A DNA stretch of 64,000 bases from Pseudocitrobacter corydidari (GTDB lineage: Bacteria > Pseudomonadota > Gammaproteobacteria > Enterobacterales > Enterobacteriaceae), in assembly GCF_021172065.1 (NCBI RefSeq), contig NZ_CP087880.1, forward strand, positions 1,712,583 through 1,776,582, given 5' to 3'. Position numbers and translations under genes: made by a program. The notes under the pieces are model-generated. The model did no database searches and was not told where the DNA came from. It was given only the letters and a program-made list of their open reading frames with translations. This document shows, in pieces, positions 18,314 to 28,516 of this stretch (the first letter of the stretch is position 1; every line of letters starts with the position of its first letter).

Positions 18314-19773
18314 ACAAGCTATTGCGGCATATGCTGCCCCTCTCGCTGCGGGTTCGCTTCTTGCTGGCGACCGCAGCCGTGGTGATGGTACTTTCTCTCG
18401 CTTACGGTATGGTGGCCCTAGTGGGTTACAGCGTCAGCTTCGACAAAACCACCTTCCGCCTGCTGCGCGGTGAAAGCAATCTGTTCTATACCTTTTCCAA
18501 ATGGGAAGACGGCAAATTAACCGTCGACATGCCCGATAACCTCATTCGTCAAAGCCCGACGATGGCCATCATCTATGACACCAAAGGCAATCTGCTTTGG
18601 CAGCAGAAAGATGTTCCCTGGCTAAAAAACCGTATTCAGAAGGAGTGGCTGCGCGGTAACGGCTTCCATGAGATAGAAGCGGATATCAATTCCTCCAGCA
18701 CCTTACTGACCGATAACCAGGAAGCGCAGGAACAGCTGAGTGAAATCCGCAAAGAGGATGATGACTCCGAGATGACGCACTCGGTTGCGGTCAACAGCTA
18801 CCCGGCGACAAAGCTAATGCCCGCGCTGGTGATCGTGGTGATCGACACCATTCCTATCGAGCTCAAACGCTCTTATATGGTGTGGAGCTGGTTTATTTAC
18901 GTGCTGGCGGCCAACCTGCTGCTGGTCGTTCCGCTGCTGTGGGTGGCGGCACACTGGAGCCTGCGGCCGCTGGCAGCGTTGACGCGCGAGGTGCGCGAGC
19001 TTGAAGAGCATAACCGCGAAGCGTTAAACCCGGAAACCACCCGCGAGCTGACCGGGCTGGTGCGTAACCTGAATCGCCTGCTGAAAAGCGAACGCGAGCG
19101 TTATGATAAATACCGCACTACCCTCACCGACCTGACGCACAGCCTGAAAACACCGCTGGCGGTGCTGCAAAGTTCGCTACGCTCGCTGCGCAGTGAAAAA
19201 ATCAGCGTCAGCGAAGCCGAACCCATCATGCTGGAGCAAATCAGCCGTATCTCCCAACAGATTGGCTATTACCTCAATCGCGCCAGCATGCGTACCGACA
19301 GCACGCTGATCAGCCGTGAGCTACACCCGGTCGCGCCGACGCTCGACAGCTTGATTTCCGCGCTGAATAAGGTGTATCAGCGTAAGGGCGTGAGCATCAG
19401 CCTCGATATTTCGCCGGAGATTAGCTTTGTCGGTGAGAAAAACGACTTTATGGAAGTGATGGGCAACGTGCTGGATAACGCCTGTAAGTATTGCCTTGAG
19501 TTTGTGGAAGTGTCCGCACATCAGGCCGACAACCAGCTGCACGTGATTGTTGAAGATGATGGTCCGGGAATTCCGCAGGGTAAACGGGATCTGGTGTTCG
19601 ATCGCGGACAACGCGCCGACACACTCCGGCCAGGCCAGGGTGTCGGGTTGTCCGTCGCGCGCGATATTGTCGAGCAGTATGACGGGCAAATCATCACCGC
19701 CGACAGCCTGTTGGGCGGGGCAAAAATGGACGTGGTTTTTGGTCGCCAGAACCTGGAGCACCACGTCGGCTAA
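18310..19773 (+). CDS. phoQ: Sensor kinase PhoQ
   Basis: A 487-residue histidine kinase with two membrane helices, a periplasmic PAS-like sensor, HAMP, DHp and ATPase domains. The acidic patch that binds divalent cations is present (KEDDDSEM). The phosphorylated His is in [13 protein letters not shown] and the N and G boxes are NVLDNACKY and DDGPGIP. E. coli PhoQ has 486 residues. It senses Mg2+, acid and cationic peptides and phosphorylates PhoP. Cotranscribed with phoP by a 4-base overlap. Confidence 0.97.
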   Translation: MNKLLRHMLPLSLRVRFLLATAAVVMVLSLAYGMVALVGYSVSFDKTTFRLLRGESNLFYTFSKWEDGKLTVDMPDNLIRQSPTMAIIYDTKGNLLWQQKDVPWLKNRIQKEWLRGNGFHEIEADINSSSTLLTDNQEAQEQLSEIRKEDDDSEMTHSVAVNSYPATKLMPALVIVVIDTIPIELKRSYMVWSWFIYVLAANLLLVVPLLWVAAHWSLRPLAALTREVRELEEHNREALNPETTRELTGLVRNLNRLLKSERERYDKYRTTLTDLTHSLKTPLAVLQSSLRSLRSEKISVSEAEPIMLEQISRISQQIGYYLNRASMRTDSTLISRELHPVAPTLDSLISALNKVYQRKGVSISLDISPEISFVGEKNDFMEVMGNVLDNACKYCLEFVEVSAHQADNQLHVIVEDDGPGIPQGKRDLVFDRGQRADTLRPGQGVGLSVARDIVEQYDGQIITADSLLGGAKMDVVFGRQNLEHHVG

Positions 19774-19848
19774 ATCCGGTTTGCGCAGCAGGCAGGTTGC
19801 CGGATTACGTGTATAATCCGAGAAAACACCTGCTGCGGACATATCAAT

Positions 19849-20970
19849 ATGGATTATCACTTAACGCTCAACTGGCCCGACTTTATCGAACGCTACTGGC
19901 AGAAACGCCCGGTGGTGCTTAAACGTGGGTTTGCCAACTTTGTTGACCCTATTTCGCCGGATGAGCTGGCTGGCCTTGCGATGGAAAACGAAGTCGACAG
20001 CCGCCTGGTGAGTCATCTCGACGGGAAATGGCAGGTTAGCCACGGGCCGTTTGAAAGCTACGATCACCTCGATGAAACCAACTGGTCATTGCTGGTTCAG
20101 GCGGTTGATCACTGGCACGAGCCCTCTGCGGCGCTGATGCGTCCCTTCCGCGCCCTGCCCGACTGGCGCATTGACGACTTAATGATCTCCTTCTCCGTAC
20201 CCGGCGGCGGCGTTGGCCCGCATCTTGACCAGTACGATGTCTTCATCATTCAGGGTACCGGCCGCCGTCGCTGGCGTGTAGGCGAAAAAGTGCCGATGAA
20301 ACAGCACTGCCCACATCCGGACCTGCTACAGGTTGATCCGTTCGAAGGCATCATTGATGAAGAACTTGAGCCGGGTGATATTCTGTACATCCCGCCAGGT
20401 TTCCCGCACGAAGGATATTCCCTGGAAAACTCGCTCAATTACTCGGTGGGTTTCCGCGCGCCAAGCGGTCGTGAACTGTTTAGCGGTTTTGCCGATTACA
20501 TCCTGCAACGCGAACTGGGTAGCCAGCGCTATACCGACCCGGACGTGCCTGCGCGTGAGCATCCGGCGGAGATTCTGCCGCAGGAAGTCGACCGCCTGCG
20601 CGAAATGATGCAGGGGTTAATGAATCAGCCAGAGCAGTTCCAGCAATGGCTTGGCGAGTTTATCAGCCAGTCACGCCACGAGCTGGACGTCGCGCCGCCA
20701 GAGCCGCCGTATCAACCAGATGAAATTTACGACGCGCTCCAGCAGGGCGATAAACTGGCGCGTTTAGGTGGGTTACGCGTGCTGAAAATCGGCGACGATG
20801 TTTTCGTTAACGGCGAAAAAATCGACTCACCTCATCGCCCGGCACTGAATGCGCTGGCAGGAAATATGGTGCTGGAAAGCGAACACTTTGGCGATGCGCT
20901 GGAAGATCCGTCATTCCTCGCGATGCTGGCCGCACTGGTGAACAGCGGGTACTGGTTTTTTGAAGGGTGA
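19849..20970 (+). CDS. roxA: 50S L16 arginine 3-hydroxylase RoxA (YcfD)
   Basis: A JmjC-type 2-oxoglutarate/Fe(II) oxygenase of 373 residues, the E. coli length, that hydroxylates Arg81 of ribosomal protein L16. The iron ligands are seen in HLDQYD (HxD) and the distal His in GFPHEGYS; a winged-helix C-terminal domain follows. It starts 75 bases after phoQ, in the same direction. A TATAAT at 19812-19817 may give it its own promoter. A REP pair follows its stop. Confidence 0.95.
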   Translation: MDYHLTLNWPDFIERYWQKRPVVLKRGFANFVDPISPDELAGLAMENEVDSRLVSHLDGKWQVSHGPFESYDHLDETNWSLLVQAVDHWHEPSAALMRPFRALPDWRIDDLMISFSVPGGGVGPHLDQYDVFIIQGTGRRRWRVGEKVPMKQHCPHPDLLQVDPFEGIIDEELEPGDILYIPPGFPHEGYSLENSLNYSVGFRAPSGRELFSGFADYILQRELGSQRYTDPDVPAREHPAEILPQEVDRLREMMQGLMNQPEQFQQWLGEFISQSRHELDVAPPEPPYQPDEIYDALQQGDKLARLGGLRVLKIGDDVFVNGEKIDSPHRPALNALAGNMVLESEHFGDALEDPSFLAMLAALVNSGYWFFEG

Positions 20971-20997
20971 GCTAGTTAACCCTCAATGAAAATATAG

Positions 20998-21064
20998 GTC
21001 GGATAAGCGCAGTGCCATCCGACCTGAGGTGAAGTGCCGGATGGCGCTGCGCTTATCCGGCCTA
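20998..21064. repeat. REP pair (BIME) between roxA and pepT
   Basis: Two head-to-head REP palindromes: GTCGGATAAGCGC..GCCATCCGAC and, after 12 bases, GCCGGATGGCGC..GCGCTTATCCGGC. They carry the typical enterobacterial REP core (GCCGGATGGCG, GCGCTTATCCGGC). The element lies between the convergent roxA and pepT ends, the usual position, and may stabilise 3' ends or bind gyrase or IHF. Confidence 0.88.
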
Positions 21065-21079
21065 CACTCCTTAACGGAA

Positions 21080-22306
21080 TTATCCCCGCTTCGCCGTCAG
21101 CTCCGCGATACGCACAATCACCTGCACCGCTTTTTCCATCCCTTCCAGCGTCACAAACTCGTGTTTACCGTGATAGTTGTAGCCGCCGGTGAACAGGTTC
21201 GGACATGGCAGCCCCATAAAGGAGAGCTGTGCGCCGTCGGTACCGCCGCGAATCGGTTTGAGATCCGGCTCGATATTGCAATCACGCATCGCCTGCTGAG
21301 CGATATCAATGATGTGCGGATGCTCCATCACCTTCTCGCGCATATTGTAATAGCTGTCTTCAATGATCAGCTCAATGTAGCAATCCGGATGCAGCCCTTT
21401 ACCGACCTTCTTGGCGATCTCCATCATTTTGCGTTTACGCGCTTCAAACTGCTTGCGGTCAAAATCGCGAATGATGTAGTGCATTTCCGCGCGATCAACG
21501 GAACCTTTCATCGTGTTGAGATGATAGAAACCTTCGTAACCGTCTGTTTTTTCCGGGCTCTCATCCGCGGGCACTTCCGCATGAATGCGCGCGGCCAGCG
21601 ACAGCGCATTGACCATCACCCCTTTCGCGGTGCCCGGATGCACATTGTTGCCGACGATCTTGATAATCACCGATGCGGCGTTGAAGTTTTCATACTCCAG
21701 CTCACCCACGCCGCCGCCATCGACGGTGTACGCCCAGCGGGCATCAAAGGCTTCGACATCAAAGTGTTTTGCGCCCTTGCCCACTTCTTCGTCTGGCGTA
21801 AACGCCACGCGGATATCCCCGTGGGGAATATTTTTCTCTTTCAGTACCGCCAGCGCGGTCATGATTTCCGCGATACCGGCTTTATCATCCGCGCCGAGCA
21901 GCGTTTTGCCGTCGGTAGTGATTAGCGTCTGCCCCAGCAGCTGATGCAGCACCGGGAACATCACCGGCGAAAGCACTTCATCGCCGATACCCAGCGCAAT
22001 GTCGCCGCCGCGATAGTTTTCCACGATTTGCGGATTGACGTTTTTACCGCTGAAATCGGGTGCGGTATCGACGTGTGAAATAAAACCTACTGCTGGAATA
22101 TCGCCATCGATATTCGCAGGCAACGTGCCCATCACGGTGCCTTTTTCGCTCAGAGTGACATTCACCAGCCCCATTGCTTCAAGCTGTTCTTTGAGCAGAT
22201 GCAACAGTTTCCACTGCCCCTCTGTACTCGGCACCTGACGCACGCCGGGCTTAGATTGCGTGTCCAGAGAAACATACTGTAAAAAACGCTCAAGTAATTT
22301 ATCCAT
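21080..22306 (-). CDS. pepT: Peptidase T (tripeptide aminopeptidase)
   Basis: A 408-residue M20 zinc peptidase that removes the N-terminal residue of tripeptides. Metal and catalytic motifs are visible: [30 protein letters not shown] and [13 protein letters not shown]. It is divergent from potA; the 263 bases between them hold the two promoters but no further gene that I can see. In E. coli and Salmonella pepT is induced under anaerobic conditions by FNR. Confidence 0.96.
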   Translation of the reverse strand: MDKLLERFLQYVSLDTQSKPGVRQVPSTEGQWKLLHLLKEQLEAMGLVNVTLSEKGTVMGTLPANIDGDIPAVGFISHVDTAPDFSGKNVNPQIVENYRGGDIALGIGDEVLSPVMFPVLHQLLGQTLITTDGKTLLGADDKAGIAEIMTALAVLKEKNIPHGDIRVAFTPDEEVGKGAKHFDVEAFDARWAYTVDGGGVGELEYENFNAASVIIKIVGNNVHPGTAKGVMVNALSLAARIHAEVPADESPEKTDGYEGFYHLNTMKGSVDRAEMHYIIRDFDRKQFEARKRKMMEIAKKVGKGLHPDCYIELIIEDSYYNMREKVMEHPHIIDIAQQAMRDCNIEPDLKPIRGGTDGAQLSFMGLPCPNLFTGGYNYHGKHEFVTLEGMEKAVQVIVRIAELTAKRG

Positions 22307-22569
22307 GCAGTCACCCTCACTTTTTGTGACAACATTATCAATAAGCGGGAAAACACAAATATTGCGTCAGGTCACTTTTACCCCGGCAAAGCCCATTTTT
22401 TTTCGCTAAATCATTTACAGGCTTAAAGATAGCTCATCTGTATGCATAGAGGATTGGCGATTTCACACGATTGCCGTAGAATGCCAGGCCTTAATATGTG
22501 TCAGGCCTCTATACGTCTAAAGGTGGTTAACCACAAACCCCGCATCGGTAAGCCATCCGGTGCGTCTGA

Positions 22570-23706
22570 ATGGGACAGAGTAAAAAATTGAATACACAAT
22601 CGCGTTCGCTTTCACCGCTGGTGCAATTGGCGGGAATTCGCAAAGGCTTCGATGGTAAAACGGTCATCTCCGATCTGAACCTGACCATCAATAACGGCGA
22701 GTTCCTCACGCTGCTTGGGCCCTCTGGCTGCGGTAAAACAACCGTCCTTCGTCTTATTGCGGGTCTTGAAAATGTAGACTCTGGGACGATTCATCTGGAA
22801 AATCAGGATATTACTAACGTTCCGGCCGAAGATCGCCACGTTAACACCGTTTTCCAAAGCTATGCGCTGTTTCCGCACATGTCCGTCTTCGAAAACGTGG
22901 CATTTGGTCTGCGCATGCAGAAAACCCCTGCCGATCAAATTACCCCTCGCGTAACCGACGCGCTGCGTATGGTGCAGCTGGAAGAGTTCGCTGAGCGCAA
23001 GCCGCATCAACTCTCCGGCGGCCAGCAGCAGCGCGTGGCGATTGCCCGGGCGGTGGTCAACAAACCGAGCCTGCTGTTACTGGACGAATCGCTCTCTGCG
23101 CTCGACTACAAGCTGCGTAAGCAGATGCAGAACGAACTCAAAGCGTTGCAGCGGAAGCTGGGTATCACCTTTGTCTTTGTCACCCACGACCAGGAAGAAG
23201 CGCTCACCATGTCGGACCGCATCGTGGTCATGCGCGACGGGCGTATTGAGCAGGACGGCACGCCGCGTGAAATTTACGAAGAGCCGAAAAACCTGTTTGT
23301 CGCCAGTTTTATTGGCGAGATCAATATTTTCGACGCGACCGTCATTGAACGCCTTGATGAACGCCGGGTACGCGCCAACGTTGAAGGCCGCGAGTGCAAT
23401 ATTGACGTCAATTTCCCGGTCACGCCCGGTCAGAAGCTGAATGTTCTGCTGCGCCCGGAAGATCTGCGCGTGGATGAAATCAACCACAACGATCACATTG
23501 AAGGCCTGATTGGCTACGTGCGAGAGCGCAACTATAAGGGCATGACGCTGGAGTCGGTTGTCGAACTGGAAAATGGCAAGATGGTGCTGGTCAGCGAATT
23601 CTTTAATGAAGATGACCCGGACTTTGACCATTCGCTCGATCAAAAAATGGCTATCAACTGGGTAGAGAGCTGGGAGGTCGTACTGGCTGATGAAGAACAC
23701 AAGTAA
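22570..23706 (+). CDS. potA: Spermidine/putrescine ABC transporter ATPase PotA
   Basis: A 378-residue ABC ATPase: Walker A GPSGCGKT, signature LSGGQQQR, Walker B LLLLDES, then a C-terminal TOBE-like regulatory domain. It energises the PotBC permease; spermidine inhibits E. coli PotA through the C-terminal part. First gene of potABCD, with potB beginning inside its 3' end (17-base overlap). Confidence 0.97.
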   Translation: MGQSKKLNTQSRSLSPLVQLAGIRKGFDGKTVISDLNLTINNGEFLTLLGPSGCGKTTVLRLIAGLENVDSGTIHLENQDITNVPAEDRHVNTVFQSYALFPHMSVFENVAFGLRMQKTPADQITPRVTDALRMVQLEEFAERKPHQLSGGQQQRVAIARAVVNKPSLLLLDESLSALDYKLRKQMQNELKALQRKLGITFVFVTHDQEEALTMSDRIVVMRDGRIEQDGTPREIYEEPKNLFVASFIGEINIFDATVIERLDERRVRANVEGRECNIDVNFPVTPGQKLNVLLRPEDLRVDEINHNDHIEGLIGYVRERNYKGMTLESVVELENGKMVLVSEFFNEDDPDFDHSLDQKMAINWVESWEVVLADEEHK

Positions 23707-24547
23707 GTTCCAGAATGTGGTGATTGCCACAATCGTCGGTTGGCTTGTGTTATTTGTCTTTCTGCCCAACCTGATGATCATCGGTACCAGCTTTTTGACC
23801 CGCGACGACGCCAGTTTCGTCAAAATGGTCTTTACGCTGGATAACTACGCGCGCCTGCTCGACCCGCTGTACTTCGAGGTGCTGCTGCACTCGCTGAACA
23901 TGGCACTTATCGCCACGCTGGCCTGCCTGATTCTGGGCTATCCTTTCGCCTGGTTCCTGGCAAAGCTGCCGCAGAAGGTGCGCCCGCTGCTGCTGTTTCT
24001 GCTGATTGTGCCTTTCTGGACTAACTCGTTGATTCGTATCTACGGGTTAAAGATATTCCTCAGCACCAAAGGCTATCTGAACGAGTTTTTGCTGTGGCTG
24101 GGCATTATCGACACGCCGATCCGCATCATGTTCACGCCGAGCGCAGTCATCATCGGCCTGGTCTATATCCTGCTGCCGTTTATGGTGATGCCGCTCTACT
24201 CCAGCATCGAAAAACTCGATAAACCCTTGCTGGAAGCGGCGAAGGATCTGGGGGCCAATAAGCTGCAAACGTTCATCCGCATTATCATCCCGCTGACAAT
24301 GCCGGGCATTATCGCCGGTTGTCTGCTGGTCATGCTGCCCGCGATGGGGCTGTTCTACGTCTCTGACCTGATGGGTGGCGCGAAAAACCTGCTCATTGGT
24401 AACGTCATTAAGAGCCAGTTCCTCAACATTCGCGACTGGCCGTTCGGTGCCGCCACCAGCATTACCTTGACGGTAGTGATGGGTCTGATGCTGCTGGTTT
24501 ACTGGCGCGCCTCGCGTCTGCTGAATAAAAAGGTGGAGCTGGAATGA
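23690..24547 (+). CDS. potB: Spermidine/putrescine permease PotB
   Basis: A 285-residue inner membrane permease with six helices and the EAA loop ([25 protein letters not shown]) that contacts PotA. ATG at 23690 (MKNTSKFQ) overlaps potA; E. coli entries begin either here or ten residues further in. potC overlaps its stop (ATGA). Confidence 0.96.
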   Translation: MKNTSKFQNVVIATIVGWLVLFVFLPNLMIIGTSFLTRDDASFVKMVFTLDNYARLLDPLYFEVLLHSLNMALIATLACLILGYPFAWFLAKLPQKVRPLLLFLLIVPFWTNSLIRIYGLKIFLSTKGYLNEFLLWLGIIDTPIRIMFTPSAVIIGLVYILLPFMVMPLYSSIEKLDKPLLEAAKDLGANKLQTFIRIIIPLTMPGIIAGCLLVMLPAMGLFYVSDLMGGAKNLLIGNVIKSQFLNIRDWPFGAATSITLTVVMGLMLLVYWRASRLLNKKVELE

Positions 24548-25335
24548 TCGGTAAACTGCTGCGCGGCGGTTTTATGACCGCCATTTACGCTTATCTCTAC
24601 ATCCCGATTATTATTTTGATCGTGAACTCCTTTAACAGCTCACGCTTCGGGATCAACTGGCAGGGTTTTACTACCAACTGGTACAGCCTGCTGATGAACA
24701 ACGACAGCCTGTTGCAGGCCGCCCAGCACTCGCTGACGATGGCGATTTTCTCGGCGACCTTCGCCACGCTGATTGGTTCGCTGACGGCGGTGGCGCTCTA
24801 CCGCTACCGTTTTCGCGGCAAACCGTTTGTCAGCGGCATGTTGTTCGTGGTGATGATGTCGCCGGACATCGTGATGGCTATCTCCCTGCTAGTGCTGTTT
24901 ATGCTGCTGGGGATCCAGCTCGGCTTCTGGTCGCTGCTGTTCTCGCATATCACCTTCTGTCTGCCGTTTGTGGTGGTCACCGTCTACTCGCGCCTGAAAG
25001 GGTTTGATGTGCGGATGCTGGAAGCGGCAAAAGATCTCGGTGCCAGTGAACTCACCATTTTGCGTAAAATCATTCTGCCGCTGGCGATGCCTGCGGTAGC
25101 CGCCGGTTGGCTGTTGAGCTTCACGCTTTCGATGGATGATGTGGTCGTGTCCTCATTTGTTACCGGTCCGGGCTATGAGATTTTACCGTTGAAGATCTAC
25201 TCGATGGTGAAAGTGGGCGTATCACCAGAGGTGAATGCGCTGGCGACGATTTTGCTGGTGCTGTCACTGGTGCTGGTGATTGCCAGCCAGCTTATTGCAC
25301 GCGATAAAACGAAAGGTCTGGCGCGCCAGGCATAA
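24544..25335 (+). CDS. potC: Spermidine/putrescine permease PotC
   Basis: A 263-residue permease with six helices and the EAA motif ([19 protein letters not shown]). It forms the membrane channel with PotB. Its ATG overlaps the potB stop. A hairpin at 25342-25361 separates it from potD. Confidence 0.96.
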   Translation: MIGKLLRGGFMTAIYAYLYIPIIILIVNSFNSSRFGINWQGFTTNWYSLLMNNDSLLQAAQHSLTMAIFSATFATLIGSLTAVALYRYRFRGKPFVSGMLFVVMMSPDIVMAISLLVLFMLLGIQLGFWSLLFSHITFCLPFVVVTVYSRLKGFDVRMLEAAKDLGASELTILRKIILPLAMPAVAAGWLLSFTLSMDDVVVSSFVTGPGYEILPLKIYSMVKVGVSPEVNALATILLVLSLVLVIASQLIARDKTKGLARQA

Positions 25336-25341
25336 CGGGAA

Positions 25342-25361
25342 TTGGCCTGAATCCAGGCCAA
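25342..25361 (+). other. Intercistronic hairpin between potC and potD
   Basis: A perfect 8-bp stem (TTGGCCTG / CAGGCCAA, loop AATC) right after potC, without a T-run. It may protect the upstream RNA or act as a processing site so that potD, the abundant binding protein, is expressed differently. Confidence 0.55.
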
Positions 25362-25402
25362 TCAACACAGCAGCCTTTCGGGGCTCAATCAGGGGACGTT
25401 AA

Positions 25403-26449
25403 ATGAAAAAATGGTCACGCCACCTGCTCGCAGCGGGTGCTTTAGCACTGGGAATGAGCGCCGCTCACGCTGATGACTCAAAAACGCTCTATTTCTACAA
25501 CTGGACGGAGTATGTTCCGCCGGGGCTGTTGGAACAGTTCACCAAAGAGACGGGTATCAAGGTTATCTATTCGACCTATGAATCGAATGAAACCATGTAC
25601 GCCAAGCTCAAAACTTACAAAGACGGCGCCTATGACCTGGTGGTGCCTTCCACCTATTACGTCGATAAAATGCGCAAAGAGGGCATGATCCAGAAGATCG
25701 ATAAAACGAAGTTAACCAACTTCGGCAACCTCGACCCGGAAATGCTCAATAAACCGTTCGACCCAAATAATGATTACTCTATTCCGTATATCTGGGGTGC
25801 GACGGCAATCGGCGTGAACAGCGACAGTATCGACCCAAAAAGTATCACCAGCTGGGCCGATCTGTGGAAGCCGGAGTATAAAAACAGCCTGCTGTTAACC
25901 GACGATGCGCGTGAAGTGTTCCAGATGGCGTTGCGTAAACTGGGTTATTCCGGCAATACCACTGACCCGAAAGAGATTGAAGCCGCCTATAACGAGCTGA
26001 AAAAACTGATGCCGAACGTGGCCGCGTTCAACTCTGATAACCCGGCCAACCCGTATATGGAAGGCGAAGTGAACCTGGGTATGGTGTGGAACGGCTCGGC
26101 ATGGGTCGCGCGTCAGAACGGTACCCCACTGGAGGTCGTGTGGCCGAAAGAAGGCGGCATCTTCTGGATGGATAGCCTCTCTATTCCGGCAAATGCTAAA
26201 AACAAAGAAGGTGCGCTTAAGCTCATCAACTTCCTGCTGCGCCCGGAAGTGGCAAAACAGGTGGCGGAAACCATCGGTTACCCCACGCCAAACCTCGCGG
26301 CACGTAAGCTGCTGAGCCCGGATGTCGCTAACGATAAATCACTCTACCCTGACGCCGACATCGTGAACAAAGGCGAATGGCAGAACGACGTTGGCGCGGC
26401 CAGCGCGATTTATGAAGAGTATTATCAGAAGTTGAAGGCGGGACGGTAA
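25403..26449 (+). CDS. potD: Periplasmic spermidine/putrescine-binding protein PotD
   Basis: A 348-residue binding protein, the E. coli length. The signal peptide (KKWSRHLLAAGALALG, cut near AHA-DD) is followed by the polyamine-binding fold opening LYFYNWTEYVPPG. Aromatic and acidic ligand residues of the family are visible in YDLVVPSTYYVDKM, WNGSAWVAR and FWMDSLSIP. AGGGGACG precedes the ATG. A 10-bp terminator follows at 26458-26487. Confidence 0.97.
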   Translation: MKKWSRHLLAAGALALGMSAAHADDSKTLYFYNWTEYVPPGLLEQFTKETGIKVIYSTYESNETMYAKLKTYKDGAYDLVVPSTYYVDKMRKEGMIQKIDKTKLTNFGNLDPEMLNKPFDPNNDYSIPYIWGATAIGVNSDSIDPKSITSWADLWKPEYKNSLLLTDDAREVFQMALRKLGYSGNTTDPKEIEAAYNELKKLMPNVAAFNSDNPANPYMEGEVNLGMVWNGSAWVARQNGTPLEVVWPKEGGIFWMDSLSIPANAKNKEGALKLINFLLRPEVAKQVAETIGYPTPNLAARKLLSPDVANDKSLYPDADIVNKGEWQNDVGAASAIYEEYYQKLKAGR

Positions 26450-26457
26450 TCCGTTTC

Positions 26458-26487
26458 AGCGTCGGGGTAAAAGTCAGCCCCGACGCT
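26458..26487 (+). terminator. potABCD terminator
   Basis: A 10-bp stem (AGCGTCGGGG / CCCCGACGCT) after potD, followed by a pyrimidine-rich stretch with TTTT. It lies between potD and the convergent accessory gene. Confidence 0.75.
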
Positions 26488-26508
26488 ATCATCCGTTTTC
26501 ATCCGCAA

Positions 26509-27510
26509 TTATTTATGCTTCGACCTAAAGAAAGCAGCGCAACGGTTATAACTCATATTGCGTAACCACACTTGCTCAACCAGCTCACCATACTGATTGT
26601 TCACCCATGAATATCCCTCAGTAAATCCTTTTTCATCCTGAGCCAGACAGGCTGTGGTCATATATTCTGTTGCGATTTGCGGTGTAGGATAGGTTTTATA
26701 ACGATCGTGCCACCCCGTTTTCATCGTCTCCCACGAAATGATTTGCCCCGCATCCAGCAATCCCATCATTTCCGGTTCAAATGATAATGCGTTATACCAT
26801 ACATATGAATAATACGATTTTCCTGATTGCGCAGATGTTCTACTGGCAGCAAGTTGTGCAATTTTTTCAACGAGCTCGGGAGAGCCGCCCCATTTCGGTA
26901 GGCTGCCTTCCATGGCATCGAGATAGATATTTTGGTAGGTAGGGTATTTTTGGCTACCCTCTTCCAGGGTTCTCATTAATAATTCATGGTCGTTAAGATT
27001 TCGTGCCACCGATATCATTAACTGATACCACATAGGATCTTTATCTGCGATATTTTTATGTTTTAATAAATAACTTTTTTCTTGTTCAATCAATGCCTTG
27101 AATTTTGGCCATACATCTTCATCAACCGTTTCAGCAGCCCCTTCTCCGCGCAGGTAGAAAGCCTTAGAACTATAGCTACTCGCCTTGAGCATCATCGCGA
27201 CCGTAGAGTCTGGGTTAGCTTTTAGCCAGTCATCTGCTGTAGATTCACCGCCATCAGGTTTACTGACATTATTATCAGTAACCGCGAGATAGGCTAAGAT
27301 AAGTTTGTGTGTTCCATTACTGGTTGAAGGAAAACCATTAACATAACTGGAAAACAGCGTATCAAGCTTTGACCATTTCTCTTTAAAAACCATATCAATA
27401 ATTGGCTGCTGGATTTCCAATCGTTCTTGTTCTTCATCCGCAGCGCGTGCAGAATTCATTGATACAACAAATAAAGCCAACGGCAATATTTTAAAAAAAT
27501 TTTTTTGCAT
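26509..27510 (-). CDS. Exported DUF4034-like protein of unknown function
   Basis: A 333-residue protein with a Sec signal peptide (MQKNFFKILPLALFVVSM, cut near ARA-AD). The rest is helical and TPR-like, with spaced Trp/Tyr (WSKLDTLF, DDWLKANPDS, MWYQLM, YPTYQNIYLDAM, LPKWGGSPE). The LPKWGGS pattern and the flow W..F/ANP.S/YY recall DUF4034, a family of unknown role often found in envelope settings; this assignment is from memory of the pattern. The gene is clearly A/T-richer than potD and cobB and has no counterpart between potD and cobB in E. coli. It lies behind the GntR regulator on the same strand, 81 bases apart. Confidence 0.7.
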   Translation of the reverse strand: MQKNFFKILPLALFVVSMNSARAADEEQERLEIQQPIIDMVFKEKWSKLDTLFSSYVNGFPSTSNGTHKLILAYLAVTDNNVSKPDGGESTADDWLKANPDSTVAMMLKASSYSSKAFYLRGEGAAETVDEDVWPKFKALIEQEKSYLLKHKNIADKDPMWYQLMISVARNLNDHELLMRTLEEGSQKYPTYQNIYLDAMEGSLPKWGGSPELVEKIAQLAASRTSAQSGKSYYSYVWYNALSFEPEMMGLLDAGQIISWETMKTGWHDRYKTYPTPQIATEYMTTACLAQDEKGFTEGYSWVNNQYGELVEQVWLRNMSYNRCAAFFRSKHK

Positions 27511-27591
27511 CAGTCTATGCCTTGAAAAAAAATGATATACCGCTGCATTATAAACAATTAAAGCATTAAATCATCCGGCGACAGAAAAATT

Positions 27592-28302
27592 TTAGCGGGA
27601 TAGTTGCCTCGGCCAAAAATACTGCACATTAAACTCATAACTATTATTATAAAGAATAGAATAATCGAGAATTGTTTGGTGGATATCTACCGCCTGCGTC
27701 TCCATCCGTATCACCGGGTCTTTAGTGCTAATATGTAATATCCGCGCCACTTCCTGATTCGCCAGCTCGGTCGAGAAGGTTTCAAACGATCCTGATATTG
27801 TTATGCCACACACACGTTCAAAAAAATCAAACTTTGATTTATTCATATCGCTGATTGTTAGCTGGGGAAATCGCGTGACCGAAAGCCAGGTGTGTTCAAG
27901 TTGCATGGGAATATTGTCTATCAGGCGTATTCGTTTCACCTGATAAACCCATTCGCCTAGCTGAATTTTTAATTTTGCGGCGATCTCCTCCGTGGCGGGT
28001 AACGCTTCAAACTTCAATACCCGGCTGGTGGAGGGCTTACCGTGTAGGCGCGCGATTTCGCTAAAGCCCATAGAGGTATTGACCTGCGGCATAAATTTCT
28101 TATAGCACACAAAGCTTCCCGCCCCTTTTCGCGTCTCAATCATGCCTTCAGCAACCAGTTCCGCCAGCGCTTTTCGAATGGTATTACGCGATACGTTCCA
28201 GCGCTGCGCCAGTTCATATTCAGGCGGTAACGGGTCACCGACAGAAATATTATTGCTGGTGATTAATTCCCGAATCGCAATGACGATATTTTTATAAATC
28301 AT
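27592..28302 (-). CDS. GntR/HutC family regulator with UTRA domain
   Basis: A 236-residue regulator: N-terminal winged helix (GDPLPPEYELAQRW, VSRNTIRKALAEL, GMIETRKGAGSFV) and a UTRA effector domain (about residues 85-232; VLKFEALPATEEIAAKL, VYQVKRIRLID, TQAVDIHQTILDYSI). HutC-type regulators often bind phosphorylated sugars. It is divergent from the PTS EIIC gene, so it most likely controls the EIIC-GH3 pair and itself; the inducer is unknown. A spaced 7-bp inverted repeat (GACATCT at 28335, AGATGTC at 28393) in the promoter region could be part of its operator. Confidence 0.9.
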   Translation of the reverse strand: MIYKNIVIAIRELITSNNISVGDPLPPEYELAQRWNVSRNTIRKALAELVAEGMIETRKGAGSFVCYKKFMPQVNTSMGFSEIARLHGKPSTSRVLKFEALPATEEIAAKLKIQLGEWVYQVKRIRLIDNIPMQLEHTWLSVTRFPQLTISDMNKSKFDFFERVCGITISGSFETFSTELANQEVARILHISTKDPVIRMETQAVDIHQTILDYSILYNNSYEFNVQYFWPRQLSR

Positions 28303-28516
28303 CTTTTGTTTAATCCATAAAGGAACAACTATCAGACATCTTAATTTAAATCATTTCAATAAGTTGCTATTTTTTAGACTGAAATACGCCGCAGATGTCC
28401 ATCTTTTACGTAAGAGTAGAACAGGTTGCCATGATTAAAGATTGATGCGCTTAACACTTTCTCGCTTAAATAATCTCAAAAATATCGGTAACTTTGGCCC
28501 ATTAAATATATTTACC

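Noticed and set aside
21029..21925. 298-codon plus-strand frame opposite pepT
   Set aside because: It begins inside the REP element and runs antisense through pepT; the composition (His/Phe/Arg rich) is that of a shadow frame.
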